Positions 35,101-46,638 of a DNA stretch of 64,000 nucleotides are shown piece by piece. Each line of letters starts with the position of its first letter. Position 1 is the stretch's first letter. The notes below the pieces were generated by a model. The model was not told where the DNA came from, did not search any database, and saw only the letters and a list, made by a program, of their open reading frames with translations. A program made the position numbers and the translations under genes. Source of the DNA: Tribonema minus (lineage: Eukaryota > Sar > Xanthophyceae > Tribonematales > Tribonemataceae); the NCBI GenBank assembly GCA_017506865.1, contig JAFCMP010000114.1, positions 1-64,000 on the forward strand, given 5' to 3'.

Positions 35101-38100
35101 CCTTTACGGCGGCGGCGACCTCGTCGACAGGCAGCGCATACGCACGGAGCACGACGCCGCCGCCGTCGTGCGCGCAATCGTCGACGGCATACGCTACTGC
35201 CACGACCACCGCATTGCGGTGAGCTCGCGCGCGCCCGCTCACCGCGTTGGTTACGATTGACGTGTACCGTATCGCGTGCGACATGCGCCGCTGTCCCCAA
35301 GACGTGCACGGACGTGTGCGCTCAATGACGGCGCTGCATCCGACAGCGGGGGCACTGCTGGGGATGGGCGGCGGCAACATTGACATACCTACCGTATATA
35401 TACACAGCATATACCTACATACCCACTGCATGCGCACAGCGGTGTCCGCACTGCACGGGCATGGGGGGATGGCGGCAGCCTGCAGCATTAATATACCTAC
35501 CGTATACATACACAGTATGCCTATACACCCACAGCATGCGCGCACAGCGGTGTCCGCACTGCACGGGCATGGCCGATCATCGATTCGCATGCGTCCCCCG
35601 CGGCCCCTCGCTTGCGCACAGCGCTCATCCGCCGTTCCGCTCCCTGCGCGCGCAGCACCGCGATCTCAAGCTCGAGAACATACTGTACGAGCACAAGGGC
35701 GCGGACGCGGGCATCAAGGTGCGCTGCACATACATGTAAAGACATGAGAGTACTGTTCGTGAGGTGTATATAAACATATATGCGCGTGTTGGGGTATCTC
35801 GGCTTCAGGCCGTGGCTCCGGCTGTGGTGAGGTGTCAGGCGGCATACATGTAAAGACATGAAAGTACTTTTTATTAGTTCTCGCTCAGGGCGCGAAGAAG
35901 CCAAGCGTCTCAACGACAACCGCTCAAACGCCGCCGCCGCCAAATGGCATCTCGGGATCCTCCGACATGAAAGTACTTGTTGTGGGGTATATGCATACAC
36001 ATACGCGCGTGCTAGGGCGTCGCTGCGCTTGCATGAAGAGACATGACGCCACGCCTGTTTGTGGGGGATGGACCCTTCAGGGCGTGAGCGTTCTCAGGTG
36101 TCTCGGTGCGCGCACGGTTCTCCACACCACCGATGCACTTGGGTCGCTGATTTTTGCAACACCTGGCCCGTTGTGAGCTCTCACAAGAACGTCTGTTGCT
36201 CTTCTCCAAAGTAGCGTGCAATGACACAACTACAGACGCACAAGTGACACGAATCATGTGTTCACAAGCAAGTGGTGATGATGCTGATCGCTGCTGCGCA
36301 GATCGTGGGTTTTGGCCTGATGTGATCATTTCAAGAAGTGACATCATGAATGTTTGAGTGATGATCGCTGCTGCACAAAACTTCACGCTCCGGCCTGCCG
36401 CGTTGGTACCAAGACAAAGTGAACATGACGTGCTTACGAGTGTCACACATGCTGAGCGCTGCTGCGCAGATTGTGGACTTTGGCCTGGTGTCATTACTCA
36501 AGGAAGTGACATCATTTATGAATATTTGAGTGATGATTGCTGCTGCACAAAACTTCACGCTCCGGCCTGCCGCGATGGTACCAAGACAAAGTGAACATGG
36601 AGTCCCTTAGAAGTGTCATTTTGTTTATCGCTGCTGCGCAGATTGTGGACTTCGGCCTGGGCGTCGCGGGCGCGGACGCGTCCATGATGCGCGACATCGT
36701 CGGCACGTGGATCTACATGTGAGGCCCCATGCAATGAGAGCAGGCAGCCCACCGCCCGAGCAGCAGAGTTTGCGGAGTGCCTCAGCCGGCAAGCGCAGGG
36801 CGCACGTACGTGACTCCCTTTCGTGGTGTCAGCCAACTTGTCGAGCGTGGTCAAAGAGTCCAAATGCAGCTAGCTGTTCATCGATGCTTCGTCACGGTCG
36901 TGGCGCACACACGGGGCGCCCGAGTGCCGGCAGACGCACTACGACGATGGCGGCGCTCGCGTGCCCGTCGTGTATCGGCCTGCAGCAAAGCGGTTGGCTC
37001 CAGCAAAGAGCTACTGGCGACCGTGTATCCCCCCCCCCCCCCCCCCCCTTCCCGCTGCAACACCTCTGGTTCTGACACACACTGCGCCTGTTTCTGAAGT
37101 ACACCGCGCCTGTACTGTCCCTTGTTGCACTGCAGAGGCGCGTACTGCAGCCTCTTGTTCTATCACCGGTCCGCATGCTCACGGGCCTCTGATCCTCCTG
37201 CTTGCCGCCAAATCAGGTCACCGGAGGTCCTCAAGGGGAAGCACAGCCCGTACGCCGTCGACATGTGAGTCGCACACACTACCGTATTCATCGATAATGT
37301 TTGAAAAAATGGGGCGGGTTTTTCCCTAAAGGCGAAAAAAGGGGGGTGGGGTGCCCTTTTCGTAAGCCTGGGAAAGGGTGGAGCACATTCATGTTGTCGT
37401 GGCCTGATTGGCATTGCCTACCACCTGAGCCCAACACGCTCCACCCTTTACCCAACCCTCATCCCAACCCCATACTCCGAAGCAGAGCACGGACATGGTA
37501 GCGGAACACGCTGACCTTAACGCTACCCCAACCCTTACTCCAAAAATACACTTTCTGAAGCATAGAATCGGTGCAATTCTGGCGGCGCATGCGACCGTTG
37601 GCGGTGTGCAACGCGCAGACCACCCGCCCGCGCGCGCCGCTGCGATCGGCACCCACGCCCTCTACCGCCGCTGCGCAGCGCGGCGCTGCGCGCGGTGCGT
37701 TCGAGCCGAGCTCCGTCGCTGAGGGCAGAGAAAAGCCAAGGGCTGAAGGTTCCGGCAAGCCGACGAGCGTACAGCTGTCGGACCCTGCGTCGCCGTGCGT
37801 CGCGTGGCAGCGCAAACCGCAAGGGGCGACTTCCCGCTGCGCGACGCCGCGCCGCGCGCGCGTGTCTGAGATGCGCCGCATCGGCAGCGCCTGGGCGCCC
37901 TTCGGCGGAGCCTCGATCACCCTCGTCGACCGCCTAGTAGTGCCTGAACATGCGCGGCAGTGGCGTTGTGTGGCGCGGCCGTACGCAGCGCCGCCTGCCT
38001 GCGAGCGCCTTGCACGCCGCGCGCGCGGTGTGCCCGGGGCTGCGGCGCTCGCGGGCGCCGGTGCCGTGGCGCGCGGCGGCGCGAGCGGCGCATCACGAGG

Positions 38101-41100
38101 TTGGTTGCGCCGCGCATCGGCGGCGGCGTTGCGCAGTGATGGCTTTGTGTGCTTGGGCGCACCAAAACACATCGACATCTGGCAGACGCTCTGCCCCCGC
38201 AAGACGCGCCGCATGTCAGCCCGGCGCTGAGGCCAGTTGGCATGCGTAGGCCACGCACCATGCAGGCACCAGTTCCCACAATTGGTTCGCCTCAGGGTAG
38301 AGTATGCGCCCAGCAGCGCGCGACACCCGCACTGCTTCGGCTGCCACGTCTGCCGCTCACGCTTCCGCTGCCGCCGTCGCCGCTGCTGACGCGTCTCTGC
38401 TCTGGCCGGGTGGGGCACTGGGGTGATCATGAACACGTGCTTGGCGGGGCGCTTCCCCTTCACCCTAACCCAACAACCATAACCCCAACTTCAACCCTTT
38501 GGTCAGGTGGAGCATCGGCGTGATGACGTACACGTGCATGGCGCGGCGCTTCCCCTTCACCCTAGCCCTAACCCTAGCCCTGACCCTACCCCGGTGTTGT
38601 CAGGTGGAGCATCGGCGTGATCACGTACACGCTCATGGTGGGGCGCTTCCCGTTCATGGCGGACTCGCTGCAGATGCTGCAGCACAAGATCCAGTTTGTG
38701 CCGCCGGACCTCGACTCTCCGGACTGGGAGGTACGTGCGTGAACTTCCGCTGCGCAGTGCTCAGCACCAGACGGGACGGGCGTGTCGTGGCCGTTGCGGA
38801 TGTACATGAACAATCACTGTCTGCAGTGTTATTGAGCGCTGCAAATTGCGGTTCTCGTCGGCGGCGCGTCGTCACGGCGGCGCGTGCCGTGCGGGACAGC
38901 ACCAGCGCCCGGCGCCCCCACCGAGAGAGGTGTGCGCGCACTTCAAGTTGCGGTTCAGTGCGCCACGCGCACCCAACGCATACCAACATACCTGGTGCGA
39001 GTGCTTGGCAGCCCACCTCATCCCTCGCCCCGGCTCGCCAGCACGCGATATGTGCATCCGTCCGCGTGTGCAAAGCATCTCAGTCTTCTGCTCGCAGGAT
39101 GCAGGCGTGCATCTGCCTGCGTGTGCGAGCAGCCCGGTGTTCTGCGCGGAGGCTGCAGGCGTCGGTCCCGCGTGCGCTGCGCGTGCTGACCCCGCATTGA
39201 CTGCGCCCGCGCTCGCTCGCCCCGGCGCAGGTGGCCAGCAATGAGTGCAAGGACTTCATCACCAAGCTGTTGCAGAAGGACCCGACCAGGTAAACTTTGC
39301 TTTATGAAGTTGAAGTAATACTCATTGAAGTTGGTGGCGCTGCGCTGCGGCGCGCTTGCCGTGCCGCGACAGCAGCAGCGCGCTGCAGAACGCTATGCGC
39401 GCTGTGCCCGCAGCTCACTCTGAGGCAGCCCTCACTTCGCATGGTCGGCGCAGCACGCAGCTCACCACGAGCCGGATTGTGGCAGCGCTCACCTCGTGGC
39501 CTGCAGCCCAGATGACGGCGGCCCTCGCTCGCGCGCCAGACCAGACTGATTGTTTGCACGCAGGCGTCGCCGCGTCCTGCAACTGCGCGCCGGTGCCTGC
39601 CGACTCGACGCGCGCACGCAAACCCCTCTATTCGTTCCGCAATGGTTGCTGGAGCTGATGATCACCGCCGCCGCCATCAAATCGAGTGTTTGGGGTGCAA
39701 CCGTCACGCCGGACATGTCATCGGCGGTTGCTGCTGCGCGCTCTTGCTACTGGTCACCGCGGCGATCTATCGCCGCCGCGCCAGGCGCAGCAGGTGCAGA
39801 CGCATGCGTGGCTCAGCCTCTCTGTGTGAGCGCGTGTTGCCGTGTGCGCCTCACTGCCCGTTCCTGACGACCGCGCTGGCTGGCACACGCGCGCCCCCCC
39901 CTTGATCGTCCCGGCGAACGCTTGGGCTGACTGTCGCCGCCGCCGCTGCACGCTCTCGCCGGTCGCCGCCGCCGCCGCAGGCGCATGTCGGCCAAGGAGG
40001 CGCAGGCGCACCCGTGGCTCAACCTCAAGCGCAGCCGCACGGCGATGCACTTTGCGCCGCTCGGCGCGGACGTGACGGCGCGCCTCAAGTCCTTCAAGGA
40101 CCAGAGCGTCCTCAAGGTGCGTTGCGTTGGCTGCGTGCGCGACGTGCCGACATTGCGCGGGTCATGTCGCCGCGCAGTTTTGTGCCGCCTGGCGTTGCCC
40201 GCGCGTGACGCGAGCGCGCCGCGCCGGCGGCGCGTGGATGGAGCGCTGCCGCGGTCGACTGCGCGCTCTGTTGGGGAGCGACGCGCGCGCCCTTCGTCTA
40301 CAGCGTCATCGCGTGCAGATGCTTTGTCAAGTACGCCTCGAGTCCTTCAAGGACCAGAGCGTTCTCGAGGTGGGCGGTACGGGTCGTGCGGGCTGTGTGC
40401 GCGGCGTGCCGTGCATCACGTCGCCTCGCACATTCGCTCCCAGGCGCTGCTTGCATGCCGAGGGAGCGCGCTGGCAGCGCGTGGAGCGCTGCTGCAGCCG
40501 ACTGTGCGACGCGCGCTCGCTGTTTGGGAGCAATGTGCGCGCCCTCTGTTTGGGCGCGTCGCCGCAGATGCTTCTTTACGTGTAACAACACTTGCTGGGT
40601 AGTGGGGAGGTGTACGCTGGGGAGGGGGGGGGGGGGGGGCGCCCCCCCGCTGTGTTCGCCGTTGCGTACTCCATCCCATGCATGCATACGTCTGATGCGG
40701 ACGACGCGCACCCTCATTCTTTGCGCGCGCCGCGCAGCGCGTGGCCCTGGAAATTGTGGCGCGCACCCTGGAGCCCAAGCAGATCTGCTACCTGGAGGCG
40801 GAGTTCAGGTGCGCGTGCGCGTAGGCGTGGAATTCAACTCTTGTACTTGAAGCAGTATGCTGCCATACAGTGTTATTCAAGAAGTGTGTCATCTGCATGA
40901 TGCGTGTATACATGTACGATCTGTACTCGTACAGTGCTCCGCATGGGCTGCTCTTGACGCTCCTCAGCCCTGATGCTTGCAGCACTTTGAAGTGCAGCGT
41001 GGCTGTCTCATCTGCAAGCAAAGCCACAGACAGCAGGGTTCCTGGCCTTGACGAGCAGAGCGAGAATCTAGGCCGCGCGCGCACACGCGCATGTGTCGGG

Positions 41101-43798
41101 AAAGCAGCGCCAAGCCTGTTTGTTTGTTTGTTGGTATCTGGCGTCTCTGATTTCTCGGAAACTTTGTGAGCGACAGAAACATCAAATCAACACCCGTTGT
41201 TGGCGTGCATTTCGAACTGCTGAGCAGCGCTGCAGTCGTCGGCGTGCGCCTGCATGCATTCCATGACGTGGCTAGACCACGCAGTCGGCGTCAGCGCGCT
41301 GTACTTCGGATGCTACGCGTCACGTCGTTTTCTTTCTTTTGTCACGCCAGATTGTGCCGGCCCGCTATTGCGCCGTGCTGCGACCATTGGTGGTCATGCT
41401 CATCGGCGATACCGCCGCGATGCCTTGTACATGTGTACATACTTGCCCACCCACGTTTGATCTGTGGTGCGACTGCAGTCACGATGGCAGCACTGTGTGT
41501 AGTCTCGTCTCGCATGCGCGTCGCGTCGCCCCTGCGCGCACGGCCGGCGTGCCCACCGCTGCAGCAAACGCCGCAGCTTCGGCCGCATGCGCCGGTGTCC
41601 AATGCCCCTCATCCCACGGCGTTAGTGTGCTCACTACCGCACCAATCGTACCTAGCGTGCTTCGGCCGCAAGCGCTGGTGTCCAATGCCCTTATCCCGCG
41701 GCGTCGCCGCCGCTGCACTGCCGCAGAAAAGCGGACAAGGAGGGCACCGGCGAGCTGTCCCTCGAGACGTTCCGGCAGGTGATGCGCGAAAGCGCGCTGC
41801 TTCGCGACAAGGACATCGATCAGGTGCGGCGGCTGGAGATGCGTATCAGTGCTGCTTATGCTTCAGTGGACGAAGACGCTGTGCATGCACGCCAGTGCTT
41901 CTCGTGCTTCAACGGAATGAAAACGGCTCGTGCAGCAGCGTTGCCGGCGAGAGTCGCTAGTGTCAGGCTTTGACGGATGAATTTGGCTTGTGCAGCAGCG
42001 GTGCCAGCGAGAGTAGTACACCACTTCGTCGACTTCATCTGTGGCAACTTCAAGCTGTCGTAGACCCGCATTCAGAGGCGCTGCCTGCCCTTGCGCATCT
42101 GCGGCGGCATTGCCCGCGCTCCACTGCACGACTGCGCATCACAGTATGGGTATCGGCTTCACTGATTTGTTTTGCTGAACGGATGCTACAGTACATGGCG
42201 TCAAATCGTGCGCGATAACCGTTGGGCTTGTGTGGCACATTTTCGCGCCAGCTGACCGCCAATGCCCGCTCTGCACGTGCTCTGCGCTGCCGCTGCTGCC
42301 GCCGCCGCCGCACCGCCCAGATCTTCAAGTCGCTCGACGTGGGCTGCTGCGGCACCATCCACTTCACCGACTTCATGGCGGCAGGTGCGCGCCCCCGTAG
42401 CTTGTGCCGCAGCAGCAGTTCCCTCGTAGGGGCTGGCCTGATTCTCACGCATACGGCATGCTGCTCTTCGCGGTGCCCTCTGCTCGTGGCCTGCGCCGCC
42501 GCGATGCGACGGTTAGGCAGCGTGTAGCGGCTCCTGGGTCGTACGGTGCTCGCGGCGCCCGAGAGCTGCGCGCCGCGTGCGCGCGTGGCCGCTCTGGCGG
42601 CGGTGGCCCTTGTGTGCGTGTCCCCCTCGTGATGCGTGAGGGCTGCTGCGCGGAATCGCTGCGGCGCGACGCGCGGAGGCGCTGCGCATCACCTCCAGCA
42701 TGCCCTGCTCTGCACACAGCGGCGCCGTGGCCGCGGGGTCCTCGCTGAGGATGCAAGAGCGCGCCGTCTTGCCATGTCAAGCGCGCTCATGGGCTGCAGC
42801 TGGCGCGCGTCGTCGACGGCAATCGAGCGGCGCCGCGCAGCCCTGACGTGCCCACGCAGTGACGTTACGATACTGCTGCGCACTGCAGCCGCACTCCTAC
42901 AGCCACTCAAAATGCCTCTCTCCCCCCCATACACTCAAATGCCCCCCCCCCCCCCCCCTCCTCCCCCGATGCTTCGCAGAGCAGCGCTGGCGCGCCGGCA
43001 CTCCTGATGCTTCCACCCGCTGCATCCTCACTCTTAATGCCACTCACACGCCTCTGCCCCCTCCCCCCCCCTTCCCACCTACTTTCCCTCCCCCCCCCCC
43101 CCCCCAAAATCCAGGCCTTAAGTGGCACAAGTTGGACGAGCGGCGCCTGCGCCTTGCGTTTGACCGCCTCGACCACGACGGCTCCGGCTACATCACCCTT
43201 GAGAACCTGCAGTTCACGGTCGGCAGCGACCTGACGGACCAGCAGATGCGCGAGGCCATCGCGGAGTTCGACCACGACAAGGATGGCAAGGTATGTATGT
43301 AGTGTATGCACGTTGTTTTCATTGTACGCATGGGTAGGCAGGCATAGCGGATGCGCGAGGCCACCGCGGAGTTTGACCTCGACAAGGACGGCGAGGCGCG
43401 TGCGTTTGCATGTGTGCGCGCACGTACGCATGGCGGGTAGGCATAGCGGACGCGCGAGGCCACCGCGAAATTCGACCACGACAGGGACGGCAAGGCGCGC
43501 ATGTCTGCACGCGTACGCGCACATGCCTATGTTTGTACGCATGGTGGGTAGGTATAGGAGATGCGCGAGGCCACCGCGGGGTTAGGGTTAGGGTTAGGGT
43601 TAGGGTCACGGCAGGAACGGCAAGATGCGCATGTTGCACGTGCAGGCCCTGTAGATACCGCAGCGGAGTTTGGTCGCGGCAAGGACGGCCAGGTGCGTAT
43701 GGCGCGCTCGTGTATGCACGTACGCATTCTCGCCGAATGCGCCCGCCACAGGGATGGCAAGCTGCGCACGCATGCAGCCGCGGGCGGGCGAGAGTTCA

Positions 43799-43830
<32 letters not shown>

Positions 43831-46638
43831 CTCTCTGCGAGCGCTAACCGCGACATGCTGCGATGCCCTGCGCGTGTAATCTGCATGTGCGCGCAGATTG
43901 GCTTCCCCGAGTTCTGCGCAGGCATGCGCAAGTCGGGCGCGGACCTCGGCGTCCTGAGCACTGCCACAATCACAAGCAGGAATCTCGCAGGTATGCATCA
44001 CGTCAGGCGAGGGTGTTTTTTTTTTTCTTCTATGGTAGGTATGCAGGCGTCCTGAGCACTGCCGCCATTACAAGCAGCACCCTCACACATGTATCACGTC
44101 AGGAGGGGTATGCGTGTTTTTTAGGGGAGGCATGCAGGCGTCCTGAGCACTGCCACCATCACAAGCAGGAACCTCGCAGGTATGTATCAATCACGTCAGT
44201 GGGGGTATGTAGGCGTGTGATTTTGTTTTCTATGGAAGGTATGCAGGCGTCCTGAGCACTGCCGTCATCGCCGCAGGAACCACGCAGGTATGTATCATGC
44301 CAGGGGGGGTATGTGGGTATGTCTTCTTTTATATGATGGGTATTTAGCGTCCTGAGCGCTGCCACCATCACAAGCATGAACCTCGCAGGTATGTATCACA
44401 TCAGGGGGGGGGGGGGTATGTGTTTTTCTTTTTCATGGTAGGCATGCAGGCGTCCTGAGCACTGCCATCATCACAAGCAGGAACCTCGCCGGTGCGTGCG
44501 CTTGCAGCGCTGGTGCACTTCCATGTTGCTCGCTTGCGAGCGTTCGTCGTGTGGGTGATTGCCAGGGGGACGGCCGCCGTGACGCTGCAGCTGCGCTGTC
44601 GTCAGTCCTCAGCGCGTACGTTGCATGGGTGATTGTCTGGGGGACGCTGCGACGCACTTCGGCCGCGCTGCCGTTGATCTTGTCCATGCGCGAATGTACG
44701 AATGTGTGTTGCCTCGATACTCGTGCTCATGCATCGCGATTTCGTTCCCGGGCACGCTTTTCAAATATCCTTGGTCGTGCGGAAGGGTGGTTTAGGGTGA
44801 GGGCTAGGCCTAGGATTGCCAGTGGGTACCGCGTGCCACGAGGACCTGTACACCAGAGCCTCGTGTCATGCGCTGTGTCGGTGTGCAGCGCTGCCGGCGC
44901 ACGTGCGCGCAGCACGCCAGCGAATCGACGCCGCTGCCTCGCATCACCGCTGCCTTGGTCGCCGCCGACGCGTCTGATGGTCGCCGCGTGTGCACTTTCT
45001 CTGCGTCTGTCGCTACCCCCCCCGCTGCAGCCATGTCGCGCATGGTGTCGACGCAGACGCTGCAGCGGCTGGCCTCGGGCATGGACGCCGGCAGCGACGA
45101 CGAGGTGCGCCGACGCTACAGCATACGTGCATGCTCATCCTGTGCTCTAACGTATGGAACAAACCGATGCTACAGCATACGTGCATGCTCATCCTGTGCT
45201 CTAATGTATGGAAACGAATCAAAAGATCGTAGCGCTCTAGGCGACAAGGAGTGGTTAGCCGCAAGTGCCTTCCACCAACAACCGTGGTTTTCGACGAGGT
45301 GCGCCGACGCTGCAGCATACATCAGCGTACGTGCCTGCGCGTCCTATACACTTTGATGTACACTTCAACCCATACTGTTGAAGCCGACAGCGACGACGAG
45401 GCGCGCCGCCGCTGCAGCGTGCATCAACGCTCATCCTATGCACTTTGATGCGCACTTCAATCAATACTGTTGAAGATGCATGCCTGCTCATCATAGATTG
45501 TGATGTACCCTTCTGTAGATACTTTGAGGTCCGCAGGCTTTGGCGTGCGCCGCCACGGCAGCATGCACGCACGCTCATCCTATCCGCGTTGATACACCCT
45601 TCTATGGATACTGTGAAGTCTGCAGGCTTTGTCTGCTGGCAGTCGATGCCGCGGGACTCCAGCGACTCATTGCGCTTATTCACATCATGGCGCGGTGCCC
45701 CAGACACCTGGCATCCGGGCTCTATCAGCGTTGCACTTTGCTGGGATGCAAGCCTCCCCCCTCAAAATCTTCATTGCCATGTGTTCCACGCCGCAGCTGT
45801 ACGCCGGCGGCGAGCAGGAGTCGGAGGACATGTTTGACGACGAGGACGCGGAGGCCACGCAGCGCCGACACACGGACCTGCAGGACCAGCAGGAGGAGTG
45901 GCGGAGGTGCGTCGCATGCGCGCACTTGAAGTCTGGGGGCCATGCACGTGAAGTCCGTGGGCGCGCGTCCCTACGTGCCTCGAAGATAGTACATATTCCT
46001 GTGTGAGCTGCTGGTACCAACTTCAAGTGCCTCGCACACGGGTGCACCGCATCTCTCCTTTGCACACTTTTCTCATGTCAGAAGCATCGTTGCTCTGCTC
46101 TCTGACTGCTTCCAGATGCAATCGAGACCATGCTTGTACAGCACTGTTTCCTCCAGGGGGGCTCGTTCGTGACTCTGCTCCTTGACTGCTGCTAGGCGTC
46201 ATCGAACCCCATGTACTGGCCCCTCGGTCTTGACCTCTGTACCCCCCCCACCCCCCACCCCCTGCGCGCGCGCCTACGGCAGGAGCGCCAAGAGCGAGCG
46301 CGACCTGCACAACGGCGACGCGCACCGCGCCGGCGCGCCGCACCACGCCAAGTCCAACGGCGTCGACCCGCAGCTGCAGGCGGCGGCGACGTCCATCGTC
46401 GCGCGGCGCGCGACGTCGGAGACGGGCAAGGACCTCAACCACTCCCTCCACGGGCGGCGCGCCGCGTCCAAGACGGCCATGCAGAAGCAGCTCGACGCGT
46501 CGCGCAAGCGCGCGCGCGCGCGCCGCCGCCGCGCACTCGCGCCCCATGTCGCTCAACAACCTGCTGCCGACGATCCCCGACGGCAGCGAGGCGGGGACGT
46601 CCGTCGCCGCCGCGACGTTCGCCACGAATAGGGTGTAG
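32173..46638 (+). CDS. CDPK: Calcium-dependent protein kinase (CDPK)
   Basis: Eighteen exons: 32173-32273, 32760-32820, 34096-34266, 35027-35218, 35656-35718, 36642-36718, 37217-37264, 38604-38730, 39231-39289, 39981-40116, 40738-40808, 41727-41823, 42321-42384, 43115-43290, 43897-43990, 45031-45104, 45797-45906, 46283-46638. All junctions are in phase. MGCTSSK at the start fits N-myristoylation/palmitoylation and membrane attachment. Kinase domain, residues 55-325: GAGSFGTV, FALKTV, HRDLKLEN, VDFGLG, GTWIYMSPEV, and WSIGVITYTLMVGRFPF. A junction helix follows, then four EF-hands: loop 372-383 has Thr at position 12, 407-418 is degenerate, 442-453 is nearly canonical (Asn at 12), and 475-486 (DHDKDGKIGFPE) is canonical. 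An acidic and then basic tail follows. Intron 3 has a GC donor. In exon 18 the frame slips at a CG-repeat near 46510-46540; the likely true end AHSRPMSLNNLLPTIPD reaches the TAG at 46636-46638, whereas the uncorrected frame stops at 46631. Confidence 0.95.
33768..34000 (+). repeat. Two ghost copies of CDPK exon 3 start (intron 2)
   Basis: GCAG|GYGTACGACCTGCAGACGGG occurs at about 33765, about 33909 and at the real acceptor (34096). The second ghost runs on through the glycine-loop codons (GGCGCGGGCAGCGTCGGCGC) to GTGACGCAC. Both ghosts keep the CAG acceptor. Confidence 0.88.
35376..35575 (+). repeat. Tandem ~100-bp repeat in CDPK intron 4
   Basis: ATACCTACCGTATATATACA through GTCCGCACTGCACGGGCATG occurs twice in tandem (about 35379-35463 and 35489-35572) with modest divergence. 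A related pattern in intron 5 repeats ACATGAAAGTACT at about 35743, 35857 and 35966. Confidence 0.8.
36286..36490 (+). repeat. Ghost copies of CDPK exon 6 start (intron 5)
   Basis: GCTGCTGCGCAG|ATTGTGGACT occurs at about 36289 (as ATCGTGGGTT) and 36462, before the real acceptor at 36642. The spacing is about 175 bp, and the intervening CTGCTGCACAAAACTTCACG segment is also repeated. Both ghosts keep the acceptor and the codons of the DFG-motif strand. Confidence 0.88.
38408..38600 (+). repeat. Ghost copies of CDPK exon 8 start with CCCTAA-like tails (intron 7)
   Basis: GGTGGAGCATCGGCGTGATG (at about 38507) and a poorer copy at about 38410 precede the real exon at 38604. Each ghost runs to CGCTTCCCCTTCACCCTA and then dissolves into CCCTAACCC-like repeats, so the telomere-like tract begins exactly where the exon copy ends. 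Confidence 0.85.
40328..40375 (+). repeat. Ghost copy of CDPK exon 10 end (intron 10)
   Basis: CTCGAGTCCTTCAAGGACCA then GAGCGTTCTCGAG|GTGGGC copies the exon 10 end TCCTTCAAGGACCAGAGCGT, CCTCAAG|GTGCGT, with a usable GT donor. Confidence 0.85.
43351..43770 (+). repeat. Ghost EF-hand half-exons (CDPK intron 14)
   Basis: The exon 14 end, ATGCGCGAGGCCATCGCGGA through the first half of the EF-4 loop, recurs at about 43351-43397, 43450-43498 and 43559-43580. More decayed pieces lie at about 43615-43640, 43661-43695 and 43746-43775. A perfect (TTAGGG) run of about four units (43579-43606) interrupts the third copy. Confidence 0.88.
44047..44500 (+). repeat. Five tandem microexon-like copies of CDPK exon 15 end (intron 15)
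   Basis: GCGTCCTGAGCACTGCC...AACCTCGCAG occurs five times (about 44047, 44128, 44248, 44348, 44449) at roughly 100-bp spacing. Most copies are preceded by GCAG and followed by GTATGT. Two copies (44128 and 44449) are exactly 42 nt between AG and GT, and in the exon's phase they encode GVLSTATITSRNLA-like peptides. Confidence 0.88.
45165..45545 (+). repeat. Ghost copies of CDPK exon 16 end (intron 16)
   Basis: GACGACGAGGTGCGCCGACG...CAGCATACGTGC after exon 16 recurs in part at about 45170-45195, 45293-45330, 45385-45430 and 45525-45575. The intervals also repeat the phrase CTCATCCTRTGC. Confidence 0.78.
45205..45292 (+). repeat. Dispersed ~75-bp element, copy 3
   Basis: GAAACGAATCAAAAGATCG, CTCTAGGCGACAAGG, then the core TGGTTAGCCGCAAGTGCC and TTCCACCAACAACCGTGG. 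It is the closest relative of copy 1 and again lies between ghost exon copies. Confidence 0.75.

Noticed and set aside
43291..45550. Regularly spaced repeats resembling a CRISPR array
   Set aside because: The repeats are diverged copies of CDPK exon ends inside eukaryotic introns, with no cas genes or uniform spacers.
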